From Neofusicoccum parvum (taxonomy: Eukaryota > Ascomycota > Dothideomycetes > Botryosphaeriales > Botryosphaeriaceae), in the NCBI GenBank assembly GCA_020912385.1, contig CP087215.1, positions 1,488,001 through 1,552,000 of the forward strand: a stretch of 64,000 bases of DNA, written 5' to 3'. Below, piece by piece: positions 21,394 through 32,954 of this stretch. Within the stretch, counting starts at the first letter, position 1; each line of letters begins with the position of its first letter. The notes beneath the pieces were generated by a model. The model ran no database searches, was not told the DNA's origin, and saw only the letters and a program-made list of their open reading frames with translations. A program made the position numbers and the translations under genes.

Positions 21394-24300
21394 GCAGCTC
21401 TCCGCCCCGTGCTTTCCTCCGACCTTTCCATATCCGGCATGAAGCATTCCAGGAGCTTCGGGTGGAGGCTATAGTGTGGACGTTTTCCCCCGGCTCGAGA
21501 GCGACATGATACGTAAAAAAAAAGTTCGAAAAAATCCTCTGCTTGACATCCCACCGCCTCACGCACGCATCCTTGCTGTTGTTCGCCCGATTTGCGGCTC
21601 CCGGGGCCTTGTTCTGTTATTTGGATTCAAGTCCCATGTTTCACTTGATCCACTCGTTTAGACTCAAGGTTCACTTTATTCCGCCCTATACGTGTACCAT
21701 TATCTCCACGCTTCCACGCTCACCGCATCTTTGCCCTGACGTCATGCTCGGCTCACTTCCAGCAGTCTGGCATTGCGGCATGTGCGCTTGATTGCGAGGG
21801 GTGCGTTGATCAATCACCACCTTCCAGTCTTTTCTGGCCCAGCCACAGAAGGAAATTCAAGCATCCGATTGCCCGCATCACAGGCACGACATGTCTGCGG
21901 AGATAAGAAAATGTGACAAAGGCGGCATCTGCTCGTTTGGTGCCTACAGAGACGCTGGTGCACACCGTAATCACTTGCATCATGGTGGCTCTCCTCTGCC
22001 TCAGGCACGGAATGTCTCACACGACAATAGGGTGCGTTGCGTGGGCGTGGCGTTTTAGTGAAACTGGCCGTCAGTAGCGGTCTTCCAGTAAAAAGAGAGG
22101 CCACAGTGTGGGGACGTCCACACGCACCGTCTCCCCTCTGCCCCGACAAGCCACTTCAGACGATCGGCAGGAGGGGACGTTGCCATCCGAAAGTCAAAAA
22201 AAAAAAAAAAGGTCCCAGAAAGCTACATGTCTTACAGCAAGAAAAGTCACGCAACCTATCGGGACGCGGAGTCATCCCGACGTCCCCGAGATTCCCGCTT
22301 CCGCACAACGAGACTATGCATGGATGCCACTCCGTACTGTCAACGGGATTATTTCTGGCTGACGCGCTGTAGCCGCAGCGAACTGCTGGCTTCTGCGGGC
22401 GGTAAACTAAGTACGAAGGCGCCCAGAGGGAGAACCCAGCCCCGCGGAAGCGGGTTCTCTTGCCTCGATTCCAACACACTTTGGACACTAGGTCACTTTG
22501 AAGAAACACTAGACTACCCGTCGTTTCCGCGACCAAAACTGTTAAAGCGTCGCCGCGGCGCCGGCAGCTGCTTTCGTAATCCGCGCCCCGCGGCTATCCA
22601 GGCATGGAAAAAATAAAATGCCAAATGGTACAGGTCGTATTTTGAACACCGGAGCGGGAAAAAAGCAACGTTTTTTTCTTTTTTGCAACGGGAAAAATAA
22701 AAATGGTGGAGCAAAGCCGGTGAGCCGATAACGAACAGGTAGTCTAATTGCTTTTACTTTTTGCTTTTGAGATGCTGCATTGGGGCATTCCGGCGCACCT
22801 CTGACGTAACGCTCCGCCGGTCTTGGATATCATGTTATCACCGTCTGGTTCGAGACTGGCGATGCCGTACGGATCTCACTGCCAGCCCCGGTTTTGCGGT
22901 TTCGAGTGACAGCAGCCGTCCGGCGCAGAATACTCGAAGCAACGAGTCTTGCAGGGAGCGTGGCGGCGCGGTCAAGGGGCGTACGTCGGCCGTGTGGAGA
23001 TGCTCTGGACGGGTGCCAACGGGCATTTCTCGATGCCCGTAAATTTCTACACCAACGCCTATTTGCGTGTTGAACACACGTTCTGACAAGTGCAAGCGGG
23101 GCCGGCGCCGTTTGCAATGGTCGCACAGCATTGGCGGCCAGCCCTGAAGAAAGACAAGGCCGCGAGACTGGGAAATGCGGAATGCCGGATTACGTGCGCG
23201 AGCGCAGACAACGCGGGCCTGGTGTCACTGCATCCCGCAACACGAAAAGAGACTATGGATTTACGAACTTTGACAGGTGCGTGGTGTGACATGAGTGTAG
23301 CGCTACGCGGGGATAACGATAACTGTCCGGCGACACGGCCTCCCCAAAGCGGGATGGACATGTACGTTGTAGATCACTGGCGCTGCTTGCATTGTCCATG
23401 CACAGTTGGCTCAGATGATGCAACCGCCTGAAGCGCGAGAGGTGCGGCCGCCTGCTCTCGGAACGCGAGATGCAATGCTCGTTCTTCATGCATGTCTACG
23501 CGGCCAACGAGAGCATGCATGCCCTGCGATCGCCACGTCCTGAGATGAGATATGCGACTGCTTCTATCTAGGATCTGCAGATCTAATTCTGTCAGCTTGG
23601 CAAACCTGGCCAGCGGTCGAGTGAGACAAGAAGATGAGGCTTCTTGGTATACATAAGCTTCTTTCCCGGCACTGATTCATTTAGCCGGCAATATGCCTCG
23701 AGTGTGCTGGAAGTCTTCGACTTGAGCTGAACATTTCGAGAAGAATTCTGTCGCTTCTTTTATGACCCTCGCATCAAGTACGTGCAAGCTGTGGCTTAGT
23801 GACCAGTCTGCTCGTCTTCCGCGCAGCATGTCTCTGGTGTGCATGCGTGCCTCGTTCCAAAAACAAGCCTCGACCCACGCGGGCAATTGCGGCGAGCCAT
23901 CCGCAGCCGCGGGGAAACACAGAGGGGAGAGTGGCTAGTTCCAGGGCTCGTTGCAGTTTCAGATCATGGCGAATGGCAGCAGGAATCACGAGCAAACTAG
24001 CATTAGGCTCTCATGCACTTGCCCTCGTGCCGTCTCACAGCATGGGAAATAACAGATGTCCATGAAGGCTTAAAACGTCTTGAAAACAGTGTTCGCATCC
24101 GGCCCGCCGCTGTGATTGGACGGCGCTCCTTTCTTCCTCTTGCTACAATAGGTGCAAAGGCTCATGTAGGTGGCTGGCCGCAGTCAGCTCCGGACGAACG
24201 AAATAACAGTGTTTTGTCAGGAGAGAGACGGAGAGTTGGTGTATGGTCTGGGTTGGCCTACGCATGGTTGACAGGGCGGAGGGTCTCGTACAAGCTTGCC

Positions 24301-24558
24301 GTCTTGGCCCAGACACTATACTCGTGGTGTTCTGCACACGTGATGAACAGGGGAAACGAGACACCAGAAGTCTCGAACTGGTTAGTCTCTTGATCGTGTT
24401 GAACTAGTTCATCTGCTACGGTATCTCATCATGAGCCGCATGTTGCACATGACCTGGAGATATCACTGGGGAAAGCTGCGAGAAAATGCCAATTCATTTC
24501 CGGGATAGCGCTGAATAGAAATTGTTTGCTAGTTAGTCGTAATGCATCATGAACCCAT
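21394..24558. other. Gene-poor intergenic region
   Basis: About 3.2 kb with no conserved coding sequence that I can recognise. It contains a 15-nt A tract (22196-22210). Short open frames are shorter than about 130 codons and have no motif. Confidence 0.5.
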
Positions 24559-25695
24559 TCACTCATTCTGCCAGCCCTTTCCCAGAGTCTCAGCCACTTT
24601 GCTGTCGCTCCAGTACCACACATTCTTTGATAGATCCTTGTCGTCTGCCACACTGCTTGTCCTCTCCTCAACGGCGATGGGGACGAAGTACTTTCCCTTG
24701 ACGCTCTTTGAGACAATGTCAGGACTCGTTGCCAGATACATAGCCGTGGCCGCAGCATCCTCAGGCGTGTGGCCAACGTAGTCGAAGGCTCCCTTAAAGA
24801 CGGTGCCAACCAAGGTGCCAAACAAGTCCTTCCAAGCGTCCATGGCCTCGGTGGGGATGTTTCCCGGATAAAACGAGTTCACATAGACGTTGGACGCGCC
24901 TTTTTTGTCGAGTCGGCGGGCCAACTCGCGGGCGAAGAGAATGTTAGCGAGCTTGCTGCGAGCATATCTCCAAAAGACGTCCAAGGTGGGCGGAGACTTG
25001 ACGGGCGTAGGCGATGTGAGGAGGGAGAGGTCTATCTCCTGGCAGGCCAGGTGCATCGAGGAGGAGACGGTCACGATGCGGGCATCACCATGCTCGGAGG
25101 CAGTCTTCTCAACGACTGGAAGCAGGAGGTTCGTCAGAACAAAGTGGCCGAGGTGGTTTCCAGCGAATTGGACCTCGACGCCCTGGGCTGAAAGCTGATA
25201 GTCGGCTGAAAGAGGCAGGGCGGCTGTGCGTGGTTAGCGGTGTGCTGACTGCATGCAGGCAGAAGGAACAGAAACAAAACAGCGTGTACCATTCAGGATG
25301 AGGATGTCGAGCCTGGTGAGTTGTTTCAATAGAGCCTGGGCAGATCGCTGCACGGCCTCCACGTCAGTCAGGTCACAGCGAATGAAGTGAGCGCGCCGAG
25401 CCAGGTCCTCCTCCGACAAGCCGTGTTTCGCGGACCACTCGGCCTTGGCGTCGGAGAAGCGAGACTCGGAGCGGGCGAGCACGTAGACGTGGGCGGCGCC
25501 GTGCAGGAGCAGCTGGGCGCAGAACTCGCGACCAATGCCAGCGGAGCCGCCGGTGACGACGGCGACCTTGCCGGTCACGTCAGGCACGTCCTGGAGGGCA
25601 AAGGCGCGGGAGGTGACGGCACCGGCCATCCTGAGCAGGGCCAGCGGGTTGAGGGTGGGGAGGTGGGCGACGGGGTTGAAGATAAGCCGCGACAT
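24559..25695 (-). CDS. Short-chain dehydrogenase/reductase
   Basis: Two exons: 25695-25290 and 25223-24559. The 66-nt intron has a GTACAC donor and a CACAG acceptor. Product 356 aa. Rossmann motif TGGSAGIG at 48-55; the NAA turn (135-137) is formed at the splice junction. The catalytic set is Ser190/191 (VTVSSS), Tyr222 and Lys226 (YARSK). The length, an N-terminal leader of about 40 residues (hydrophobic segment 15-30) and the later NSFYPGNIPTEA block place it near the retinol-dehydrogenase / WW-oxidoreductase-like fungal SDRs. It should oxidise or reduce a hydroxyl/carbonyl substrate with NAD(P)(H); the substrate is unknown and membrane association is possible. Confidence 0.9.
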
Positions 25696-27346
25696 GGCTG
25701 GCTGGGTGGTTGGAAGTGCGGGCTGGCGGTCGCGCGGGCGGCGTGGGTGATGTCACTCTGCCCCTCTGCCCCTCCGCCCTCTCCGCCCTCTCAGCCCTTG
25801 TGCGCTCGCCGGGCCCTCACGTGCGGACCCCGGCTCGCAGCTCCCCGCTGCTCAACGCCATGTGTCCCAACGCCCGCGCCCGCCGTCCATCGTGTCCTCG
25901 CGCTCTCTGACGCCGCCCGACGCATGTCTCGCGCTGATTGGCAGTCGCCGCTGCAGTCATGTTTCGACGAGAATGCGGTGGCATGTGAGCGCGCCCTGAC
26001 TCGTCTCCTGATGCTCTGACTTTTGACTCGCAGCACCCGCAGCTTGTTCTTTTTCCCTCGCTGTGCGTCTGGCGGGGCCCAGGTCCAGCGTCACCGGCAG
26101 CTCGCGAGAGGCCGCAGCGAAGACCGCGCCTGGGCTCGGAGGTTTCGCGGTGCGCTCCATGGCAGCGTCATGAGCGTGGGTCTGCTCGGAGCCTACCGAG
26201 CCAAGGTCGCGGCCGGTGGTGAAAAGTCTGCATCGCGGCCGGTCAAAGAGGCGAATCGGACGTCGGTTCCTGGCAGCGGGTTGCGGGAGTGGTTGAGGCA
26301 GCGGCGGCGATGGGTCGAAGGGATGCGCCGCGCCGTTTAGAGGCTGTCAGCCTTGGCCGCTTGTCATGCATGTTGGATGCCAGCCCCAGCCCTGCCGCCG
26401 CTCCAACTCAGTCTCCAGATTTGCAGCACGCAGCCAGGCCGACCGGACTGGCCTATCGATACCCGCAAAGCCAATGGCCGCCGTTGTCGCCTTGGAGAAG
26501 CCGAGCACCCGCATGCAGCCCCGTCACATCGCCGTCCACCCGCGCCGCCAGCGCACCCGCCGTGCAGCAGCAGCAGCAGCAGCATTCTCGCCGGCTGACG
26601 AAGCGCGACACAGGCGCGCCTTGCTGCCCACGGGGGCGCTTGGTGTCGCCGTGTGCGGCGGGCTCTGGCTGCTGAGGTTGGCTGACGGGGTTGGCTGACT
26701 GCGCGCTGGGGCGGTCGAGCCGGGGCCGGGCCACCCGTTCCTGTCGATCCTCGCGGCGGCGGAGAGCCGTTGCGTGCTGGGCAGCACGGCGGCTGGGCTG
26801 CTCGCCGCGCTGGCATGGACGGGACGATCGCCATGCGCGCGCGGGCTGGCATACGCACGCAGACGACGGGCTGGCCGAGGCCGCGCAGGCATGGCGAAAA
26901 GCTGAAATGAGCCGTCCTCACAGACCGGGCGCTTGTCAGGGGGCCCAGTCAGCGTGCAGCTCGATCAAGAAGCCCGAGCGGCGCTCCAGGCACGCCCGCG
27001 CGCCCATTGGCCGCCGCAAGCCACCAGACCTCCACCCATGCCCGCCGGCGATGCTCAATTTTGAGCCTGCCCGCTAGCCCTCGTTATTCGCCGGCGCCGC
27101 TCGACCCCTAACCTTTCCTTGTTATTTCATAAACCGCGCATCGCCCGTCTCCCTTGCCGCTCGACACCGTCTCTGCGTTGCTGCGTCTGTTTGCTTCCAA
27201 GCTGGGTCTTGCACACACTCCTTTGGCTCTCTAGCTGCTTTCCAAGGCTCCCGGCACCCACACTCTCTACCAGACGCTCCCACCTCGCTTCCGCGACATC
27301 TTTCTCTTCCGCTTCTCACCATAGCCCACCACCACCAGCCTTAGTC
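25696..27346. other. Divergent GC-rich intergenic region
   Basis: 1.65 kb between the divergent SDR and BYS1-like genes. It includes a short run of GCA repeats (about 26563-26582) but no recognisable gene. The last 230 bp before 27347 are pyrimidine-rich and probably form the BYS1-like gene's 5' leader. Confidence 0.5.
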
Positions 27347-28204
27347 ATGCAGGCTATCACCATCTCTGCGGCTCTGCTCGCCGCCGTCCCCGCCGTCCTG
27401 GCCACCGGCTCCGCCGTGGTCATCAACAACTGCGACTCGGACGTCAACGTCTGGACCGCCGACACCGAGCGCGGCCAGCTCGGCCCCGACTCCATCAAGG
27501 CCAACGGCGGCCAGTGGTCCGAGAAGTACTACATGGTCGGCGACGGCAGCTCCACCAACGGCGGCGTCTCCATCAAGCTCTCCACCACCGACTCGTGCAC
27601 CGGTGCCATCACCCAGTACGAGTACACCTACAGCTCTTCTGGCGAGCCCGATCTCTGGTACGACATCTCCAACGTCAACTGCAAGGGCGATGCCTGCCCC
27701 TTCTACGTCGGCGGCTTCTACCTTGATGCCACCACCCCCGTCGACTGCGGCCCCCTGACCGCTCTCTGCGACGCCGTCTACAACCTGTTCAACGACGACC
27801 ACGCCACCCACGGCACCGAGTCGTCGGACGACCTGACCCTCTACCTCTGCGGTAAGGACGGGTCTTCCAGCTCCATCGAGGTTTCCACCCAGGAGTCCTC
27901 TTCCACTGCCTACACCTCGTCCTCGGCCACCAGCATCGTCGTCACCCCCAGCTCGACCTACGTCGCGCCGTCGTCGACCCAGACGCCCACGACGCTCGTC
28001 ACGTCGACCCCGGTTGCGCAGGTCCAGGTCGAGAGCTTCGTCAGCAACGACGACGACAACGAGGAGGGCGGCAACATCATCACCGAGATCGTGACCCAGT
28101 ACGCCACGGCGGTCGTGACCGAGTACGCCAAGCGCACGGCGATCCCGCACGCGCACCACAGGCGCGAGCACCGTCACCACGGCCACCCCCACATGCGCAA
28201 GTAA
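27347..28204 (+). CDS. BYS1-like secreted / cell-surface protein
   Basis: Intronless, 285 aa. Signal peptide about 1-20 (ITISAALLAAVPAVLA). Residues 22-130 match the pattern of the Blastomyces yeast-phase-specific domain (PF04681), a thaumatin-related beta fold: VVINNC near the start, GGVSIKL, ITQYEYT, LWYDISNVNC and PFYVGGF. Cys pairs at 29, 84, 112 and 117, plus 134, 141 and 168, suggest disulphides. A Ser/Thr-rich stretch (172-222), likely O-glycosylated, and repeats of VTQY/VTEY follow. A Lys-Arg at 262-263 then precedes a His-rich tail of 22 residues with eight His. No GPI signal is evident. Homologues are induced in the yeast phase of dimorphic fungi, but molecular function is unknown. 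Confidence 0.75.
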   Translation: MQAITISAALLAAVPAVLATGSAVVINNCDSDVNVWTADTERGQLGPDSIKANGGQWSEKYYMVGDGSSTNGGVSIKLSTTDSCTGAITQYEYTYSSSGEPDLWYDISNVNCKGDACPFYVGGFYLDATTPVDCGPLTALCDAVYNLFNDDHATHGTESSDDLTLYLCGKDGSSSSIEVSTQESSSTAYTSSSATSIVVTPSSTYVAPSSTQTPTTLVTSTPVAQVQVESFVSNDDDNEEGGNIITEIVTQYATAVVTEYAKRTAIPHAHHRREHRHHGHPHMRK

Positions 28205-31190
28205 GCGCGCGGTCGTGGGTAGGGTTGCTTCACTTTCAATTGCATTTCTTGGGGATTTTGGTTATCTACTCCTCCGGCGCGCGACAAGACCACCCAGGGC
28301 GCGGTACACATAGGGCTGGTGGAGTACAAAATATTCGCATTCTCCGCGGAAGTTCACTTCATTGTCAATAGAGCCTTTTAACTGGGTAGAGAGCGTTTCG
28401 GATCAATGGGAGGCGATTTTCACCAGATTCTTCTGTCACGATGCCATGACTTTTTTTTTCCTTCAAAACCTGATACACCTGTATTTTCGGCACGGAGGGG
28501 ACGCAATAAGTGCCAGGCTTGGTGGTATATACCTGCAGTGTCTTGCCTGCGCTTAGTCGTAAATAAACATTCATTTTGCACGCGACGCTGTCTCGATGCT
28601 TGGTATCGCGGTGCAATCGGCACGTCTATCGGCGCGCAGCGTGATCGACGGCGCGTTGGGCTGCTGTGCGCCGGCGGGTTCGTACGACGCAGGCACAGCG
28701 GCTCGCGCTTGGCGGCGCGGAATGCAGACGTAGGCCGCTGACGACTGCACTCCACCACGAGGCTCGCCACCTCTGTGCGGAGCGCTTGGCAGCGCGATGG
28801 TGGTAATGACGCTGACGCCAGCATGGCCGGCGCGGACGGCGACGACGGCGACGACGGCGCGAGAGGGCGACTGCCGTGCTGTCCTCGCGCTGCAGAGCCG
28901 GGTTTCAGTCGACGCTTCACGAAACGTGCCAAACGCGGGAGCGGCCCAGGACCAGCAGGGCCGGCAACAAGCTCTGCACACGCGACAGCTGCTGGGCAAC
29001 CTTAATCTGGCGCGCCGCGAAGCTTCGCGCTCTTCGCCCGTCGCATCATCACACGCGCTCCACGCCATCTCTGCAAATTAAACCCACGCGATCGCCCTCC
29101 AATCGAGGCCTGCGAGTCAGCCCGCGCCGCCCAAAGGGGCAACCGCGTGCATCGTGCGTGCGCGAAACAGCCGCTCAATCTCCGCACCCAACCACCACGC
29201 TCCCCAAGCAGCGCGACGCGCCCGCCCCATCCTCGCCGCCTGCTGCATCTGGCTGCCTCCAGCGGCACCGCCTGCCGTCGCCGACCCCGCCGTCTGCTCT
29301 GATGCGCGCGCACACGGTGCTCTCGCGGCTGCCATCGCGCCAGACGTTACGAGGCCACGGGTTAGCGGCGAGCACGAGGGCCTGGGTGTGGCTTGTCCGC
29401 GCCTCCGTCTGCCCTCCGCCAGCGTTCCATCGCGCCTCTGCTCACTCCTGCCCAGCCACACCGTCGCCGCTCCTGGCTCCCGTCCACTCGCTCCCCTTTG
29501 ACTCCTAAACCCCCAAACACTTGGCTTATCGACATGGGGGCGCCTTAAAATGGGGCGAGAGCATCGACGACGCAGAATGTTGGCAGCACGCGCCCCCGGC
29601 TTCCCGCCGTGCGATTGGGCGATTGAGAGCATGGGTCCCGAGCGACTATTTAAAGCCCTCTGCCAGTGGACGGGCGCCCGTGCCCGCCGCGGCTGGTCGG
29701 CACGTCGTCTGCTGGCCGATGGAAGAGCAGGGGAAATTGCGAGAGCTGGACGACGCCCGTCTGGAGACCAGCGCGACCAGGCCCTTTTTTCCCCGCGACT
29801 GGGCCGCCGGTGACGTCGATCAACGCCCATCGCTGTCTGCTGACGGGGCTCCGGTGGCTCGTCCTTCCTCGTGTTGGCCCTGCGGGGACCACTTGCGCCA
29901 GTTGATCGCAATCGCCCGGGGAGAGCGGAGCGCTGCGCTGTCCGCTGTGCTGTGCCCATGCTCAGGGGATGGATGCTCGCCATGCCGCCTTCTCACGTGC
30001 GCGCTCAGGATCCTGCTGACCGCTTCGACCGGCACCAGGCCGCACTGCCACAGCGAGGGCCGCCTGCCAAGCCCGCGATTCCGTCTTCTTCGAAGCCTTC
30101 GATGTCGGCTCCGGTGGGGCCTGCGCGGTGGTGCCATGCTCTGCTCTGCCCGCTCGGCCTGCCGCTGCCTGCACCAAGCCGGCGTCGACCGATCCCGACC
30201 GATGCGCCGGTCAGGCAAGCATGCGTTTCATGCTGAGGTAACCTCCGTCCTCGCGTAGCCCGTATACCCGTCTAACCTATACAACGTGCACGACTCGAGC
30301 CGTGTGGCGTCGCTGTCCGCTCCGCTCAACAGCCTACTCCTGTATCAGGAATTCACTCGATTCTCTTGGCTGAATCCCGCCTCTGGCCAGGGGGTCACGT
30401 CCGGGATCGACACTCGGTCGAGGCTCGACGCTGCGCCTTCGGGTAAAAGTGTGTTTATATGAGGCTGCTTCGGTCTGCGGCTTGGACGGGAACACCCGCT
30501 ACATGTTTCTTCGCTTGCGCAACTGCTGCTGTAAGTATTGGCGGGGCCTTTCTATAGCTATGTGGGTTTAATTTGGGAACCCGGATGGGTGACTTATTGC
30601 AACTATGCCGAATACGAGGATACAGTGGGTGTTCAGACGTGCCAAGGGAAGACACGTTTACAACAGACTCCCTCGGGAGATTTGGGGCGTCGTTCGAGCA
30701 AGAATCGCGTTCCGGTGTGTGGGTGTCTAGACAAGTGCTTCCCCATGCTTGCGTTGCTGTTGCAACGGTTTACGGACTACCGCGAATTGACATGCGTGAC
30801 AGGACTTGCGCTAGTGAGGCACTGCGCCCACCATCACTTTTGTACTCGTTGCCGTGGTACGAGACGGACTCACGCGGGCTGTCAATGTCTATGCTGCTAT
30901 CCTAAAATTGACAACGGCTGCTCAAGGTCAATGACGTAGCGACTGACGCTAATCGTTTCTTTCACGCTGTGGTACTATCTTTCACCTGCTGCATGGCAAC
31001 TCAAGGGTAGATGTTTGCTCTTATAGTCCCCAGGTGCACTATAGAATTACGGAAGTCTCAAAAACGTGAGGTCTCGAAATTGGCAGTCCCGGTTCAAAGC
31101 CGCATCTCTGTCTAGGAATAGTGAGACTGGACCTCAGCCAGTGATGTAGTAGGAAAACGCCACATGTCCTGTAGAATGGATCACCTTTCT
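28205..31190. other. Gene-poor intergenic region
   Basis: About 3 kb with no conserved coding sequence. Open frames at 28.6-30.3 kb are GC-driven. No repeat family recognised. Confidence 0.5.
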
Positions 31191-31272
31191 TCACGAGCTC
31201 TCCAACCATCCGCGCTTAAGTGCTAAGGCCATGTGAGCACTGTTCTTAGGGATCATGAGAATTGCTGCACTC

Positions 31273-31322
<50 letters not shown>

Positions 31323-32000
31323 CTCCACTGCAGCCGCATACATGACCAACGTGATCGGCATCAGGTCAGCGAATGTGTTCTCTTCTGGATCTGGCGCTAC
31401 ACCGGCATCTTCCCAAATCTTCACGATCTTTTCAGCCGCTTCTTCCCAGCCTGGATCGTGAGCGAGGGCACATCGAATGCCCAGAACCGTTCCGAACTCC
31501 CTGAATGCGAGCCTTCTTCTCACACCCGTGCTAAAGTATCCAGAATTAATCATTTCCTTCAGATCCCTCTTTGCCCGCTCTACCAGTCCAGTGGCCCACT
31601 CCTCCTTCCCCGCATACTGATGTGCCGTCCATAGCGTCATCCCCAGATCCAGCGGATCATCGCTCACGTAGTTTTTCCACTTCGTGGCCACAATCTTCTC
31701 ATAATCGCGCGTCTCCCTCTCCAACACATGCGCATTCCCCTCCGACTCCCTGAGCACCTTACACACCACCAGCCCACCCACCGGGTCCAAGTTCCCCTCG
31801 CTCATGACCAGCGGTCTCTCCAATCCCGTGCTCGCCTTCCAGTACATTCGCGGCCGCTCCTTCTCCCTGCCGTACACAAACGCCGGGTGCACCGCTTCCA
31901 TCAACCTCACCGCCAATCCGTCCTACCTGGCCGCCTCCGCCTCCCCCCGCCACGCCGCCGCCAGCCGGCCGGCGGAGAGGGTGGGTGCCATTTCGGGCAT
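31191..32000 (-). pseudogene. Unidentified gene, interrupted by a stop codon and a 47-nt poly-C tract
   Basis: A continuous minus-strand frame runs from ATG 32000 to the stop at 31191 but is broken once by TAG at codon 26 (31925-31923). An internal ATG at 31901 would restart it. The conceptual product has no domain I recognise; it is mostly helical, with blocks such as DPVGGLVV, DPLDLGMTLW and FREFGTVLG. Near the 3' end a homopolymer of 47 C (31274-31320; G on the coding strand) would encode about 15 Gly, directly followed by GGTGAGT, a good splice donor. A 52-nt intron (31274-31223) ending in CTTAG is then possible, leaving a short last exon. Either the gene is decaying or the assembly is wrong here. 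Codon choice resembles nearby real genes, so I believe it was coding. Confidence 0.45.
31274..31320. repeat. Poly-C homopolymer, 47 nt
   Basis: Uninterrupted run of 47 C on the plus strand, by far the longest homopolymer in the window. Such runs are often assembly or sequencing artefacts. Confidence 0.95.
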
Positions 32001-32954
32001 CGCTGCTGCTGCTGCTCGTGGGCAGATCAGCTCAATAATAATATGTGAAGCGTGGTCTTGCGTCACCCTGCGTCAGGCCTACGTCAGCCGAAAGTTCCTT
32101 GCAGGGTAAGGGCAATCGAAGTCGAGTTGTTTTGCTCTACTGGAGGAGTTTACGTGCTCCACCTCCAAGCAGTGGTAGCTATCACAAAACCGTAAAAAGA
32201 TGGCCAAACGCGTGGTCATATGCCGATTTACCAAATTGGCTCTCACGTTTGCGTGCATGAGGCAATCTTCAGAACGGCGTGGCCTTCACCTGCGACCCTG
32301 CGCGCACCAATGCAATATGTCGCCTACAAGGTTGTATGCAAACCTAGCGGGACCAACAGTTCGAGATCTGAGTTGGTCGTTTGGCAATTGAATGCAGCGG
32401 AAGCACTAGCTGGCACTTACATAGTCCCTCGGGCCCGAGCTTGGTGCTGTTGCCGAGGGTGACTTGCCCGAACAGGCAAAAAACTAAAAAACGCTACTCA
32501 TGCTTGATATGTGCCACACAGTATCTAATGTGCGCAATTGGAATGCAGGCTGCTCTCAGAACCGCCACACCAGACATTTTATCGCCCCCAAAAATTAAGA
32601 CATTAGCAAAGACTTTGTGATAATCAAGGCAGAATGCGCAGCAGCCAAAGTCTGGCTTCAGTTGCTCGCAAGAAAGGGAATCGATAGTCGAATGAATGTG
32701 TCGATTCCGGACGGTCAAAAGTGATCTTCATTGCGCTAGTCCTTTCTAAAGACCGTGTGTTCTTGAAGTCGACCGTCGGCTGCAGCATCCCTCTTTGTGG
32801 AGCCGCTGATGCGCGACAAACACCTGACACTGCACATCGTGCAACAAACGCTCCCAACCCGCAACCAAAACTCCAGAACGTAGATCAAATGGAACAGCAA
32901 CCGCCGCCGGGTATCAACAAGGGCCAGACGAGAGCGAAAAGACGGCATCCCATT
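32001..32954. other. Intergenic region
   Basis: Between the interrupted gene and the Sds3-like gene's 3' end. No recognisable gene. A weak GGAGG/CCTCC hairpin is at about 32145-32180. Confidence 0.45.

Noticed and set aside
24085..24200. Possible MITE pair (TTCGCATCCGG facing CGTTCGTCCGG)
   Set aside because: Matches are short and the arms do not extend; below what I would call a copy.
30575..30600. 5S-rRNA-like GGATGGGTGAC word
   Set aside because: The surrounding 120 nt do not fold or align as 5S rRNA.
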